From Streptomyces lacrimifluminis (GTDB lineage Bacteria > Actinomycetota > Actinomycetes > Streptomycetales > Streptomycetaceae): a DNA stretch of 64,000 bases. A program made the translations under genes and the position numbers. The stretch covers positions 124,001 to 188,000 of the forward strand of contig NZ_BMMU01000002.1 in the NCBI RefSeq assembly GCF_014646095.1, given 5' to 3'. Shown here in pieces: positions 1 through 8,373 of this stretch (position 1 is the first letter of the stretch; each line of letters starts with the position of its first letter). A model generated the notes under the pieces. The model saw only the letters and a list, made by a program, of their open reading frames with translations. It was not told where the DNA came from and did no database searches.

Positions 1-171
1 ACACAACGCCACGATCCGTTACTGACAAAGACTCAGTGACCAGCCGAAGTCGAGCGGCCTGTTCGATCCGCAACACCAACCATCTGGACGGCACGTCGCA
101 ACGGGGCGACTGCCGCCCGATGCAGCAGAAAGTATCCGGCAACGCTGCTTCCACCGTCCGTGGACCTTCAC
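1..171. other. Non-coding stretch beyond the integrase 3' end
   Basis: I see no gene, tRNA or long repeat here. The base composition is less GC-rich than the chromosome further right. If the mobile element lies to the left, this is element interior that carries on outside the window. Confidence 0.4.
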
Positions 172-1326
172 TCAAGCCGCAAGGTTGAGGTTGAGGATTT
201 TGGCTGCTGAGCTGATCGAGCCGGGCATGAGGTGCCGGTAGACCTTGAAGGTGATGTCGAGACTCTTGTGTCCCATCCACTCAGCAACGTCCGTGATCGG
301 AATTCCGCTGCTCAGGCAGTTCGACGCGAAGAAATGGCGGTTCCCGTAGAGCACCATCCCTTCCGGAATATCTACGACGCCCGCTGCCTTGATCCGCCGC
401 CACTGATTGTCCATCCCATGATGCGGATACGGCTTGCTGACATCGGTGGGCTGACGCAGCAGGTAGCCGTCGAAGGCCCCATATTTTTGGGCGTACCACT
501 CGATCGTCTCCCGGACCCGAGCCGGCAGAGGAACATCGCGGTATTCTCCTGGCTTCCGGTGCTTGAGCGGCCCGTACTGCCGGGTGGACATGATGGTCTG
601 CTCAGCAACCCGATACACGTCGTCGGCCACTATGTTTTTGAGGTTCACTGCCGCCGCCTCGCCATTCCGCAGGCCACAGCCGCTCATCAAATCGACGATC
701 AACGTGAACGCGTCATCGCCTGCGGTCCGTATCCCCCGCAACTGTTCCAGAGATAGAATCACGGCCCGCGCAGGGTTGTACTGCGGCGGCTTGACGCCAG
801 CCACGGGGTTGTCGGGATAGAGGCCGAGCCGGTACGCATCGAGGAGGACCGCTCGTAGCTTGTCGAAGGCGTTGGACTGGGTTGCCAGGCCGGCGCCTTT
901 GCGCTCCATGGTGCGGATGAAGCCGTCAACCACCTTGTGGTCGAAGGAGTTCATCCGCCGACTGCCGAGCGCCGGATAAAGGTGGTGCTTCAAGAGCGAG
1001 TCGAGGTGCCCTACCGAGGTGACAGCCAGGTGCCGCTGCCCGGCCTTCCACTCCTCCACGTACTCCTCGAACGGCATCTCCCCGTACGTCCGAATGCGCT
1101 CCGCCTTCGACTGAGACTGCGGGGCCGCCTTCTTCTCGTTGCAGATCTCCAACAAGCGCCCGATGGCCCCGTCCTGGGTCTCGAAACCAGACTCCTCCGC
1201 CTGCCGCCCGGTCGTCGGCCGATACCGGATCTTGTACGGGTGAGGGCACTTCGACCACCTCGACCGCGTATGCTCGCACTCCTTGAAGAACGACCCCATC
1301 CCACGAGCCAATGAATCCTGGGCCAC
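172..1326 (-). CDS. Site-specific tyrosine recombinase (integrase)
   Basis: This phage/ICE-type integrase of about 384 aa would catalyse DNA integration and excision. A SAM-like N-terminal core-binding part (about residues 85-180) is followed by the catalytic domain. Visible motifs are GLRNGE (first catalytic Arg), YGNRHFF in the place of the usual HxxR box (first His replaced by Tyr, second Arg kept), MGHKS, and VYRHLMPG with the nucleophilic Tyr. A GGAG lies 4 nt before a TTG (1332) and 10 nt before a GTG (1326); I take the GTG, but the TTG is possible. The gene is less GC-rich than its right-hand neighbours, which suggests transfer. Its 5' end faces the truncated pirin gene, as expected for an element joined there. 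Confidence 0.9.
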   Translation of the reverse strand: MAQDSLARGMGSFFKECEHTRSRWSKCPHPYKIRYRPTTGRQAEESGFETQDGAIGRLLEICNEKKAAPQSQSKAERIRTYGEMPFEEYVEEWKAGQRHLAVTSVGHLDSLLKHHLYPALGSRRMNSFDHKVVDGFIRTMERKGAGLATQSNAFDKLRAVLLDAYRLGLYPDNPVAGVKPPQYNPARAVILSLEQLRGIRTAGDDAFTLIVDLMSGCGLRNGEAAAVNLKNIVADDVYRVAEQTIMSTRQYGPLKHRKPGEYRDVPLPARVRETIEWYAQKYGAFDGYLLRQPTDVSKPYPHHGMDNQWRRIKAAGVVDIPEGMVLYGNRHFFASNCLSSGIPITDVAEWMGHKSLDITFKVYRHLMPGSISSAAKILNLNLAA

Positions 1327-1390
1327 GGTCAACCAACTCCTCGCGACTGATGCTGACGGTTTACTGACCGGCAGCCGTCCCAGAGGGCTC

Positions 1391-1585
1391 TGACCTGCGG
1401 AAACAACGGCGAGGTTCGATATGTGGTGGAACTTCGTCGGGCGGACCCAGGAGGAGATCGTGCAGGCTCGCGACGACTGGGCGAAGGGGACCCGTTTCGG
1501 CGAGGTGAAGGGCTACGACGGAGCCCCGCTCCGCGCACCGGCTCTGCCCGAGACGCCGCTGAAGCCACGAGGAAGGGTGCGCTGA
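1391..1585 (+). pseudogene. 3' fragment of a pirin-family gene
   Basis: From position 1421 the frame reads MWWNFVGRTQEEIVQARDDW and runs to a TGA at 1583-1585. This is the conserved C-terminal stretch of pirin-like cupin proteins. The same frame hits a stop at 1391-1393, and the roughly 240 residues of N-terminal cupin expected for a pirin are absent. The homology starts right beside the integrase, so the gene was either cut by integration (the rest would lie beyond the element's other end) or lost by deletion. The 54 codons are unlikely to make a functional protein. Confidence 0.75.
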
Positions 1586-1605
1586 CCAGGGGAAATCCGA
1601 GCTGG

Positions 1606-1627
1606 CGGTCCCGGACGTCCGGGACCG
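1606..1627. terminator. 22-bp perfect palindrome, possible terminator
   Basis: CGGTCCCGGAC is followed directly by its exact reverse complement. It sits between the convergent pirin fragment and the ABC ATPase gene. It could form a short-looped hairpin ending transcription from either side, or be a protein site. Confidence 0.4.
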
Positions 1628-1751
1628 GCAGGACTCACCCTCCCGATCGAGCGGCCGAGCCAGAGCGCACCTGCGAGGCCCGCCCGGCGGATCGCCCACG
1701 ACACCACGCTCCCCCGCGCCCCTGTCACCCCGTCGGCAGCCCCTGCGGGCC

Positions 1752-3089
1752 TCACTCCTCCAGATCCGGCGCCCGTGCCGGGGCCGGGCAGATGCGCTCT
1801 CCGTGGTGGTCGAAGACGAACAGGTGGGCGAGGTCGACGAGGAGGGGGACCTGCATGCCGTGGCGGAGGTCGATGTCGGGGGCGGTGCGGACGATCAGGT
1901 CGCCGGGGAGGCGGCCTTCCGGGGGTGTCACGGGGGCAGTGCTCCTCGGCTCGTCGAGGACGGCCACCGGACCCGCCCGCAGGGCGCCCGCGCGGTCCCT
2001 GAGGCGGTCCAGGACGCCGGGGCCGCCCTCGCGGCGCCGCCGGGTGGAGCGGGCGGCGGGGCGCGGGGCCTCCAGGTCCGGTACGACGGCGGGGCTGGAG
2101 CCGGTGTTGAAGTGGACGAGGGCCTCGTGGCCCTGGAACTCCACGTGCTCCACGAGGCCGGTGAGCGCCATCTCCCCCGGGCGCGCGGCGGACGGCTTGG
2201 CGATACGGACCGCCTCCGAACGCAGGCCCACGATGACCTCCCGGCCCTGCTGGACCCGGAGCAACTGGTGGTCCAGGGAGAGGGGTTCGGGCAGACGCAG
2301 GTACTGCTTGCCGAGGCTGATGGTCATCGCGGCGCCGAGCGGGGCGCGCATCATGCCGCGCAGGAGGTTGATGCGTGGGGTGCCGATGAAGGCGGCGACG
2401 AAGACGTTGCGGGGCAGCGCGTACACCGAGCGCGGGGTGCCGACCTGTTGCAGGACGCCGCCCCGCAGGACCGCGACACGGTCGCCGAGGGACATGGCCT
2501 CGGACTGGTCGTGGGTGACGTAGACCGTGGTGACGCCCAACTCGCGGGTGAGCGTGGATATCTCGGCGCGCAGATGGTTGCGGAGTTTCGCGTCGAGGTT
2601 GGACAGCGGCTCGTCCATCAGGAACGCGGAGGGGTGGCGGGCGATGGCCCGGCCCATGGCGACGCGCTGGCGTTCGCCGCCGGAGAGCTGAGCGGGGAAG
2701 CGGTCCAGGACCTCCTCGATGCCCAGCATGCGGGCGGTGGCGTCCACGCGGGGGCGAGGGTCCATACCGGGGGCCTCGAAGCGCAGCGGAAAGCCGATGT
2801 TGTGGCGGCTGGTCATGCTCGGGTACAGGGCGAAGTTCTGGAAGACCATCGCCATGTCCCGGCCGGACGGTGGCAGGTCGTTGGCGTACGCGCCGTCGAG
2901 CAGCAGCCGGCCCTCGTCGATCTCCTCCAGGCCGGCGATCATCCTGAGCACGGTGGACTTGCCGCAGCCGGAGGGCCCGAGCAGGACGAGGAACTCGCCG
3001 GGCTCGATGTCCAGCGACACCCGGTCCACCACTCGGGTGCCCCTGGTGTAGCTCTTGCTCACGTCGTGCAACGAGATGGCGCGTGTCAT
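1752..3089 (-). CDS. ABC transporter ATP-binding protein, sugar (MsiK/UgpC-like) type
   Basis: This is the nucleotide-binding subunit that powers carbohydrate import, bound to the inner face of the membrane. Walker A GPSGCGKST, the Q-loop (VFQNFALYP), the signature LSGGERQRVAMGRA, Walker B FLMDEPLSNLD and the switch His (VTHDQSE) are all intact within the first 235 residues. A regulatory TOBE/OB region follows. At 445 aa it is longer than the usual 360-380, because a low-complexity Arg/Pro-rich stretch (about residues 330-400) interrupts the C-terminal domain. I chose the ATG at 3089, which begins MTRAISLHDVSKSY; the upstream codons do not look like protein. No permease or binding-protein gene is adjacent, so it may serve transporters elsewhere, as MsiK does. 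Confidence 0.88.
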   Translation of the reverse strand: MTRAISLHDVSKSYTRGTRVVDRVSLDIEPGEFLVLLGPSGCGKSTVLRMIAGLEEIDEGRLLLDGAYANDLPPSGRDMAMVFQNFALYPSMTSRHNIGFPLRFEAPGMDPRPRVDATARMLGIEEVLDRFPAQLSGGERQRVAMGRAIARHPSAFLMDEPLSNLDAKLRNHLRAEISTLTRELGVTTVYVTHDQSEAMSLGDRVAVLRGGVLQQVGTPRSVYALPRNVFVAAFIGTPRINLLRGMMRAPLGAAMTISLGKQYLRLPEPLSLDHQLLRVQQGREVIVGLRSEAVRIAKPSAARPGEMALTGLVEHVEFQGHEALVHFNTGSSPAVVPDLEAPRPAARSTRRRREGGPGVLDRLRDRAGALRAGPVAVLDEPRSTAPVTPPEGRLPGDLIVRTAPDIDLRHGMQVPLLVDLAHLFVFDHHGERICPAPARAPDLEE

Positions 3090-3289
3090 GGCAGGTGCCC
3101 CCGAGGGCTGACTGAGCGCTGATGCTCGGTGGTCGGATGCCCCGCCTGTGTCGAACGGAGCCTGTGGGTCACGGAAGTTAACGGAAAGTGCGCGCCGATG
3201 GGAAGAGAACGGGCAGGATCGGACGGTGCCATCCAGCAAGTGAGAAAACGGACGCTCTCATTCAGCGCCGGACGGCGGTCGCGGGCGGC

Positions 3290-4060
3290 TCAGGGAGTCG
3301 TGGCCAGTCCTCCAAAACCGGCCCATCGGGCAACACGCCCGCCGAGTACGCGCCCGCCGACCGAGAACTCGGCCCGGCGGAGGGCGAGTCGGGCGGTGTG
3401 CTGCCGAACCCCGGCGGCCGTCGGCCGGTTCAGCGTCGGACGCTTGAAGTGGGCGTAGGGCGGATACGGTTTGAAGCAGATCAGCACCTCGAAGGGGTGC
3501 CCGCCGCCGAGTTCCTGGCCCAGGGCCGGGAGCGCCGCCATCAGTACCGAGCGTCCTTCGGTTACGCCTTTCTGGCGCGGGCCCCAGCCAGCCGCCTCAG
3601 CGAAGGACGTGGCGGTCTCGGCGAAGACCTCCCGGCTGCCGAACAGGAAGAACGTTCGGGCGTGGGTGGCATGCCGCAACTCGTCCCGGTTGTCGGCCCG
3701 TTCGCGGCGTTCACGCCAGGAGGCGGCGTCCCTGGCGGTGCGTGCCTCGTCGGTGCGGACGGTCAGCGGAGTGCTGTTCGCCAGCTTGCGCCGCAGCTCG
3801 GGCCACGTGCTGGGGCTCAGGCCGAGCGTGTGGTGGGCCAGGACCAGGTCGACCGTCTCCCCGACGCCCTCGTCCGGCGGGAGGCCGGTGCGCAGCGGTA
3901 CGTGGACGATGGTGTGCCGGGAGTAGGCGGCGAAGGAGAACAGGCCCGCGAGCCGGTTCAGCCCGTCGTGGTCGCCGAGCAGAAGGCCGATGGGGTCGGG
4001 GGCACACAGCGAGGTGTGGCGCAGCGACTGCCGGGGCTGGACGACACGATGCTCGTACGG
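3290..4060 (-). pseudogene. Unrecognised reading frame, shifted C-terminal part of the regulator upstream
   Basis: The frame reads PYEHRVV...RQSLRHTSLCAPDPIGLLLG... and later THARTFFLFGSREVFAETA. Its composition looks like real protein: acidic and hydrophobic residues alternate, and it does not look like an antisense shadow. It has no ATG, GTG or TTG between the preceding in-frame stop (near 4201) and 3679, so it cannot start by itself upstream of the good stretch. Adding one C at about 4060 would join it to the StrR-like gene and give a protein of roughly 540 aa. I recognise no family. Either a 1-bp deletion broke a long regulator, or this is a separate gene that has lost its start. Confidence 0.45.
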
Positions 4061-4920
4061 CCCGGTCCGGGGTGCACACTGAGCAGCCGCAGCAATTGAC
4101 GGCCCGTCTCGTTGAGCCGGAGAGCGGGGTCCGCCTTGAGCCGGTTCACCGCCGAGAGCCCTTCGGCGAAGGCGGCCCCGGCTGCCATGTCGTACCGGTC
4201 CTCACCACGGCCGGTCTGCGGCACGACCTGCAGCCTCTCCTCACGGGGGCGAGGCCGGACACCGCGTGGCCGTGGCGAGAGCAGCGGCTCCTCCCCTCGG
4301 CTGAGGCGATTGCGCACGTCCCGCGCGGTCTCCGGGGAGATGCCGGCGGCACGGGCGATCTGACGCAGCGACAGATTCGGGTTCTCGGCGATCAACTGAC
4401 CCGCACGCCTGCGCCCCTCGGCGATGTCGACGGGGCGCACCCGCCCGTCCCGCCCGATTCTCGCGATGCCCTCCCCGGGTGTGCCGACCGGCGCCGACCG
4501 GCGCACATCGGCGACCGTATTGGGGGCGATGCCCGTCACCGAAGCGATTTTCCGGTCCGACCACTGCGGATGGGTGGCGACGATCCGCGCCGCGGCCCTT
4601 TTGCGGTCCGGCAGTGACAGTGGCAGTCCGTGCCGCACGTTCGATTCGACGGCGAGGACGAAGGCGTCCGCGTCGGTGCCGTCATAGAAGGACACCGCGA
4701 TAGTGCTGTGGCCGCGGAGTTGGGCGGCACGCAGTCGGTGCAGTCCGTCGATCACACGCATCGATGCGCGGTGCACGACGATGGGCGGCAGTGGAACATC
4801 CAGTTCCGCGAGTGCCACCACATGATCCGGGTCCTCGCCCGCGTTTCTCGGTGATCCTTCCGCCGATAATGATCGAATGTCAACGTCGATGATCCTGTCA
4901 TCCGTACTCCCCCGTCGCAC
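3958..4920 (-). CDS. StrR/ParB-like DNA-binding transcriptional regulator with a TTA codon
   Basis: The N-terminal ParB-like nuclease fold is clear: SPRNAGEDPDHVVALAE, LPPIVVHRASMRVIDGLHRL and NVRHGLPLSLPDRKRAA. Helix-turn-helix stretches follow (DRKIASVTGIAPNTVADVRR and LSLRQIARAAGISPETARDV). This matches StrR-type pathway activators of antibiotic clusters, which are about 320-350 aa. The GTG at 4920 has GGAG 5 nt upstream; longer starts lack one. Codon 18 (4867-4869) is TTA, rare in Streptomyces and read only by the bldA tRNA, so translation may be developmentally limited. After VHPGPG the frame appears to slip (about 4060) and the last 33 or so residues look like noise. No biosynthetic cluster is adjacent. 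Confidence 0.75.
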   Translation of the reverse strand: MRRGSTDDRIIDVDIRSLSAEGSPRNAGEDPDHVVALAELDVPLPPIVVHRASMRVIDGLHRLRAAQLRGHSTIAVSFYDGTDADAFVLAVESNVRHGLPLSLPDRKRAAARIVATHPQWSDRKIASVTGIAPNTVADVRRSAPVGTPGEGIARIGRDGRVRPVDIAEGRRRAGQLIAENPNLSLRQIARAAGISPETARDVRNRLSRGEEPLLSPRPRGVRPRPREERLQVVPQTGRGEDRYDMAAGAAFAEGLSAVNRLKADPALRLNETGRQLLRLLSVHPGPGRTSIVSSSPGSRCATPRCVPPTPSAFCSATTTG

Positions 4921-5061
4921 TACAACTCCATTCGCTTGATCAACACCTGCCTCACGCGCCGCGATTTCGGGCGACGCACACCGGCACACGCTGATTTCAC
5001 GCCACGAGTCGATCAATCGGCTCTCGTCACAATTGACCGGAGTGACTTTCACCAAGATCAC

Positions 5062-5820
5062 GCGCTCATTCTGTGGCGACCAGGCCCTCGGTGCCGGCGC
5101 TGTACGTCCGCATCACCACTGCATCGCCACAGTCAGATCCCGACTCTCATCGGTTCGTGGATCCGTGAAGTCCGCTCTAGCGAGGAGTCGAACTGTGACC
5201 TGCTCGCTTTTCGAACGAGTCTCCAGGCGAAACAAGAGTCCCTTTTTCCCTGGTGCGTTCACTCTAACAGCAGCACACAGTCCAGAGGACGAGGCTTCAG
5301 CATGCCGTCCGCATTCCTGACTGGTCGCCAATTCCGCTGAACACACAGGCGCACGCCGGCCCGCAATGCGGAATGGTCCATTCTCCCTTGGCTTTGGAAT
5401 TTCCTTGCCCACGCAACGTCCGACCGCTCGGTCGGGCACGGACACGACTCGGCACCATATGACAGTGGACGTCGCAGTGCGCGCCGAAGGGCCCGGAAGC
5501 GGATTCACCCACTCTCCGGCGGGGCCACCGATCCAGGACGCGCAAACCGACAGCCGATCAAAGTTGTTCTGCCCCCGATCCGCGCGACAGCGGCTCCACC
5601 GCCGGCCCCCCATGCTCTCACCCACGGGGTTGCAGGGACGTAACAAGCGTGCGGCCTGGGCTGTCATCGCCATCTCGCGCATCACCGGTTGCAGCGGGGT
5701 GCCGCGCGACATGGCCGACGCCTTGCGCTGGCACAGCAGATGTTCCGGCGCGGTAACCGTCGCTCCGCTCTACTGAGCATCGGATCGCGATGACCCCCAC
5801 GCCGGCCCGGGAGGCTCCCC
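5062..5820. other. Gene-poor, lower-GC stretch upstream of the StrR-like gene
   Basis: Several overlapping open frames occur, but none has family-like sequence or a convincing ribosome binding site. The left half (to about 5400) is clearly less GC-rich than the flanks, which suggests acquired DNA or a large regulatory region for the StrR-like gene. At 5634-5690 a frame reads GRN-10 residues-SRITG, resembling a stretch at 8173-8230. Confidence 0.4.
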
Positions 5821-6261
5821 ATGGGTAACGCAACCAGTCTCTGCGCCACGTGCGGCGTCGAGTTCGTCACGACAGCCCGTCGCCGGGGCCGTCCCGACGC
5901 ACGCTTCTGCACCGCCGCATGCCGTGCGCTTGGGGAGCGGACACGCGGCACTCACATGGTTCCTGGACCGCCCGCGGTCGTAACGACGCGTGCAAACGAG
6001 GCAGTTGAGACGATCGAGTCGGTCACCTCACTCGATGCGGTGGAAACACTGAGGTCGGTCGCGCCGACCGAGAGAGTCGAGGCACTTGGGAAGGTCGAGG
6101 CAGTCGGAGCCGGAGCCGTCTGTCCGACCCCGTTGCCGCCGCTGGGCACCGAGCATTCCTGCCCGCACTGCGGCCACGAGTTCACGATCGTCAACTTCGT
6201 GCAGCCGAGCCTGGATCGGACCGGTGACGCGGACGTGCGGAACCGCTACTCCACGGGGTGA
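5821..6261 (+). CDS. Small protein with two zinc-binding Cys clusters
   Basis: This 146-aa protein has no family I can name. Residues 8-34 carry C8-x2-C11-x18-C30-x3-C34, a plausible four-Cys zinc site. Near residue 118 a second CPHCGHEF knuckle appears, with no obvious partner cysteines. Between them lies a Val/Glu/Ala-rich stretch with repeated VE pairs that could be helical. GGGAGG lies 6-7 nt before the ATG, which supports the start. It may bind nucleic acid or protein. It stands alone, transcribed toward the convergent PucR-type gene. Confidence 0.65.
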   Translation: MGNATSLCATCGVEFVTTARRRGRPDARFCTAACRALGERTRGTHMVPGPPAVVTTRANEAVETIESVTSLDAVETLRSVAPTERVEALGKVEAVGAGAVCPTPLPPLGTEHSCPHCGHEFTIVNFVQPSLDRTGDADVRNRYSTG

Positions 6262-6418
6262 GCGGCGCCGGTGGAACGCGGTCGGCGGCAAGGCAGCCGA
6301 TTGAACGGGAGCCCATATGTCCACCCGCCCCGGCCTCAGTGGCCTCCCCTGCCGCCAGGGCGATGCAACGCTTCGGCGTCACGGCAAGCCGACTGGCCGC
6401 CGTGCGAGGCATGAGGCC

Positions 6419-7582
6419 TCACTGCTCCACTGCTCCACTGCTCCACTGCTCCACTGCACTGACGGTGTCGGGGCCGGTAGGCGTCAGGCCGTCTGGCGTG
6501 GCGTATGTCCACCGGGCGACGCAGCCCGACCGGTTGTCCGCGACCCACCGGGTCACAGTGGTCGGGTGGGCCAGTCGAGGATGCGGGCACCGATGGAGGC
6601 GGTCTGCAAGGGTGTAGCGGTCGGCGGGGTCTGCGGGGTCGTTGCCGGTCAGGGTGTGGATGCGTGCCAGCCGATAGGTCAGCGCGCGCACGCTGAGCGA
6701 CAGCCGCCGGGCCGCGGCGGCGGCCACGCAACCGGTGTCGAAGTACACCATGAGGGTGTCGAGCAGCGGCCGGGCCCCACCGCGCGCCTGTTCCAGCGGC
6801 CCCACAGTGCTGCGCACGAAATCCACCAGGGCCTGCCGGTCGCGGGCCAGGACGGGAAAGACCAGCAGGTCCGCGGCGCGCAGCAGACGTTCGTCGAGGC
6901 CCATGCGCTGCGCCACGTCCAGGGCGTTGAGGGTCTCTTCGTAGCTGTGTCCGATGCCGACCGCGCCGGGCCGGGGCCGGCCGATGGCCACCTGTGCCTG
7001 GCCGGTGGCGGCGTGGGCGTGCTCGGCGAAGTGGGTGAGGACGTCGTCCTGGTCGCCGGGGGCGATGCACACCATCCGGCCGTCCTTGGTCGTGAACAGG
7101 ATGGGGCGGTTCTCGAAGCGTGCGAACAACTCGCTCGCCACCTGCCCGGGTACGGCGTCCGTCTCGTCGTACTTCTCCGGCCCCTCGGCCACGGCGACCG
7201 CGTGGGCGCGGGACAGACGAAGCCCGAACCGTTCGGAGTGGGCGGCGAGTTGGCCGGGGTCTCCGCGTCCGTGGAGCAGGTCGTCGATGAACTCCCGGCG
7301 GGCGGCCTCCTCCTTGCGGACCACGAGTCGCTGCGCGCTCGTAGCCGTCGCGGGGGCGCCCGCCCCGCGGTTCACGGCCGTCCGCATCCGGTCGAGCAGG
7401 GCGGATGCCCGGCCCGGCCAGGCGGGGCCGGTGCGGCGCCAGAGCGGTACGACGAAAGTGACCCGCTCCCGGTACACGGCGGTGAGTTCGGCGGCCAGCC
7501 GTTCGGCGAGCGCGTCGTCTCCACACACGATCGTGTGCCCCGGCTGACGAGCACCGCGCGTGGGCTGAGGGAGGACAACCAT
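6419..7582 (-). pseudogene. PucR-type regulator fused to a TrkA-N fragment, C-terminal frameshift
   Basis: The ATG at 7582 has GGAGG 9 nt upstream. Residues 16-48 (GHTIVCGDDALAERLAAELT...) are the start of a TrkA-N/RCK NAD-binding Rossmann fold, not a PucR N-terminus. From about residue 95 the protein becomes a PucR/CdaR-like regulator and reaches the diagnostic C-terminal helix-turn-helix (CVAAAAARRLSLSVRALTYR, LARIHTLTG). After DRYTL the sequence stops resembling the family. Removing one A near 6608-6610 restores an LQTASIGARILDWPTRPL ending with a stop at 6553-6555. So the gene looks like a deletion fusion of two genes plus a +1 insertion. Some DNA binding may survive. The shifted tail runs into the 8-bp repeat at 6421-6457. 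Confidence 0.7.
6421..6457. repeat. 8-bp tandem repeat, four copies plus a partial
   Basis: The unit ACTGCTCC is repeated four times, then a partial copy. It lies in the frameshifted tail of the PucR-type gene, where it encodes EQWSSGAV-type repeats, and the present stop codon lies at its edge. Because 8 is not a multiple of 3, a change of copy number alters the tail's frame. Confidence 0.8.
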
Positions 7583-8119
7583 GGTGCGTAACCTCCGGTC
7601 GGACGACGGCGAAGTACGGCAGCCACCACACGTAGAGCGCTGAAAGCACCGCCGTGACGGCGGGCTGTGCTGGGTGAACTGCCAGGAGATGGGCTGCCGG
7701 TCGCGTACGGCCGGGCGAGACGCGCACGTCAACCGCAGCGGGTGTGCACCGGCTCGGCCGTGATCGGAGCCGTGGCGACGATGTGGGGATGTCGTCCACG
7801 ATGACGGACAGCACGGTCTCGGTAACCCGTCGACCGGGCTTTCCGGCCCACCCCCGGGAACCTTACGAGTCCTTTACGCGAGGTGGACAGGCCGACCGCG
7901 CGCAGTCGGGAGGCCCGGACATTGCCGGGTTCCGGCATGGTCGGCCCGACCAGACTCCGCGGCCCGGCTCCGGATCGCGAGCCGAGGGTGTCCTCGCCAT
8001 GTTTCCTGACCGGATCACCTCACAGGCGAGGATGATTGATGGGATGGATTTGGCCTTCCATTCGCAGACCCGGACGCCGAGCACACCCACAGACCCGGAT
8101 GACGGGGCGAATTACGTAA
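7583..8119. other. Region without a recognisable gene
   Basis: Open frames cross this stretch on both strands, but none shows family-like sequence or a good ribosome binding site. It holds the promoters of the PucR-type gene (leftward) and probably part of the control region of the fuconate dehydratase gene (rightward). Confidence 0.4.
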
Positions 8120-8133
8120 GGTCTAGACAGACC
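8120..8133. promoter_or_regulatory. Inverted repeat GGTCT-N4-AGACC, possible GntR operator
   Basis: GGTCTAGACAGACC resembles the short palindromes bound by FadR-type GntR proteins. A GntR/FCD regulator gene lies at the far end of the same gene group (10909-11643). The site is about 240 bp before the fuconate dehydratase start codon, so it would act on an upstream promoter. The match is inferred by eye. Confidence 0.4.
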
Positions 8134-8373
8134 CTCGATGGCTCGCCTATACATACATCCCACCTCTCCGAGAAAGGACGCAACGGCCTGATCATCCTGG
8201 TCACGCTGATGATCTCGCGCATCACTGGAGGCAAGGTCCAGGACTGAAACGGGCGGCCGTCGCCGGACCCACCGTGACCGCGCGGCGCCCGCCCTCCCCC
8301 GTCGTTCCCCCCCCTTCACCCTCGTCGCAGGGTCCACGCCCCCTGTCCGCACCCGCTGCCCCCAGGAGTTGCC

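Noticed and set aside
4867..4869. TTA codon as proof of a nearby antibiotic cluster
   Set aside because: The regulator looks like a cluster-type activator, but no biosynthetic genes are present within several kb on either side.
5113..5712. Minus-strand frame of 199 aa in the gene desert
   Set aside because: Composition is not protein-like over most of its length, there is no ribosome binding site, and I recognise no motif.
6421..6457. Short regular repeat as a possible CRISPR
   Set aside because: The unit is only 8 bp with no spacers, and no cas-like genes are near.
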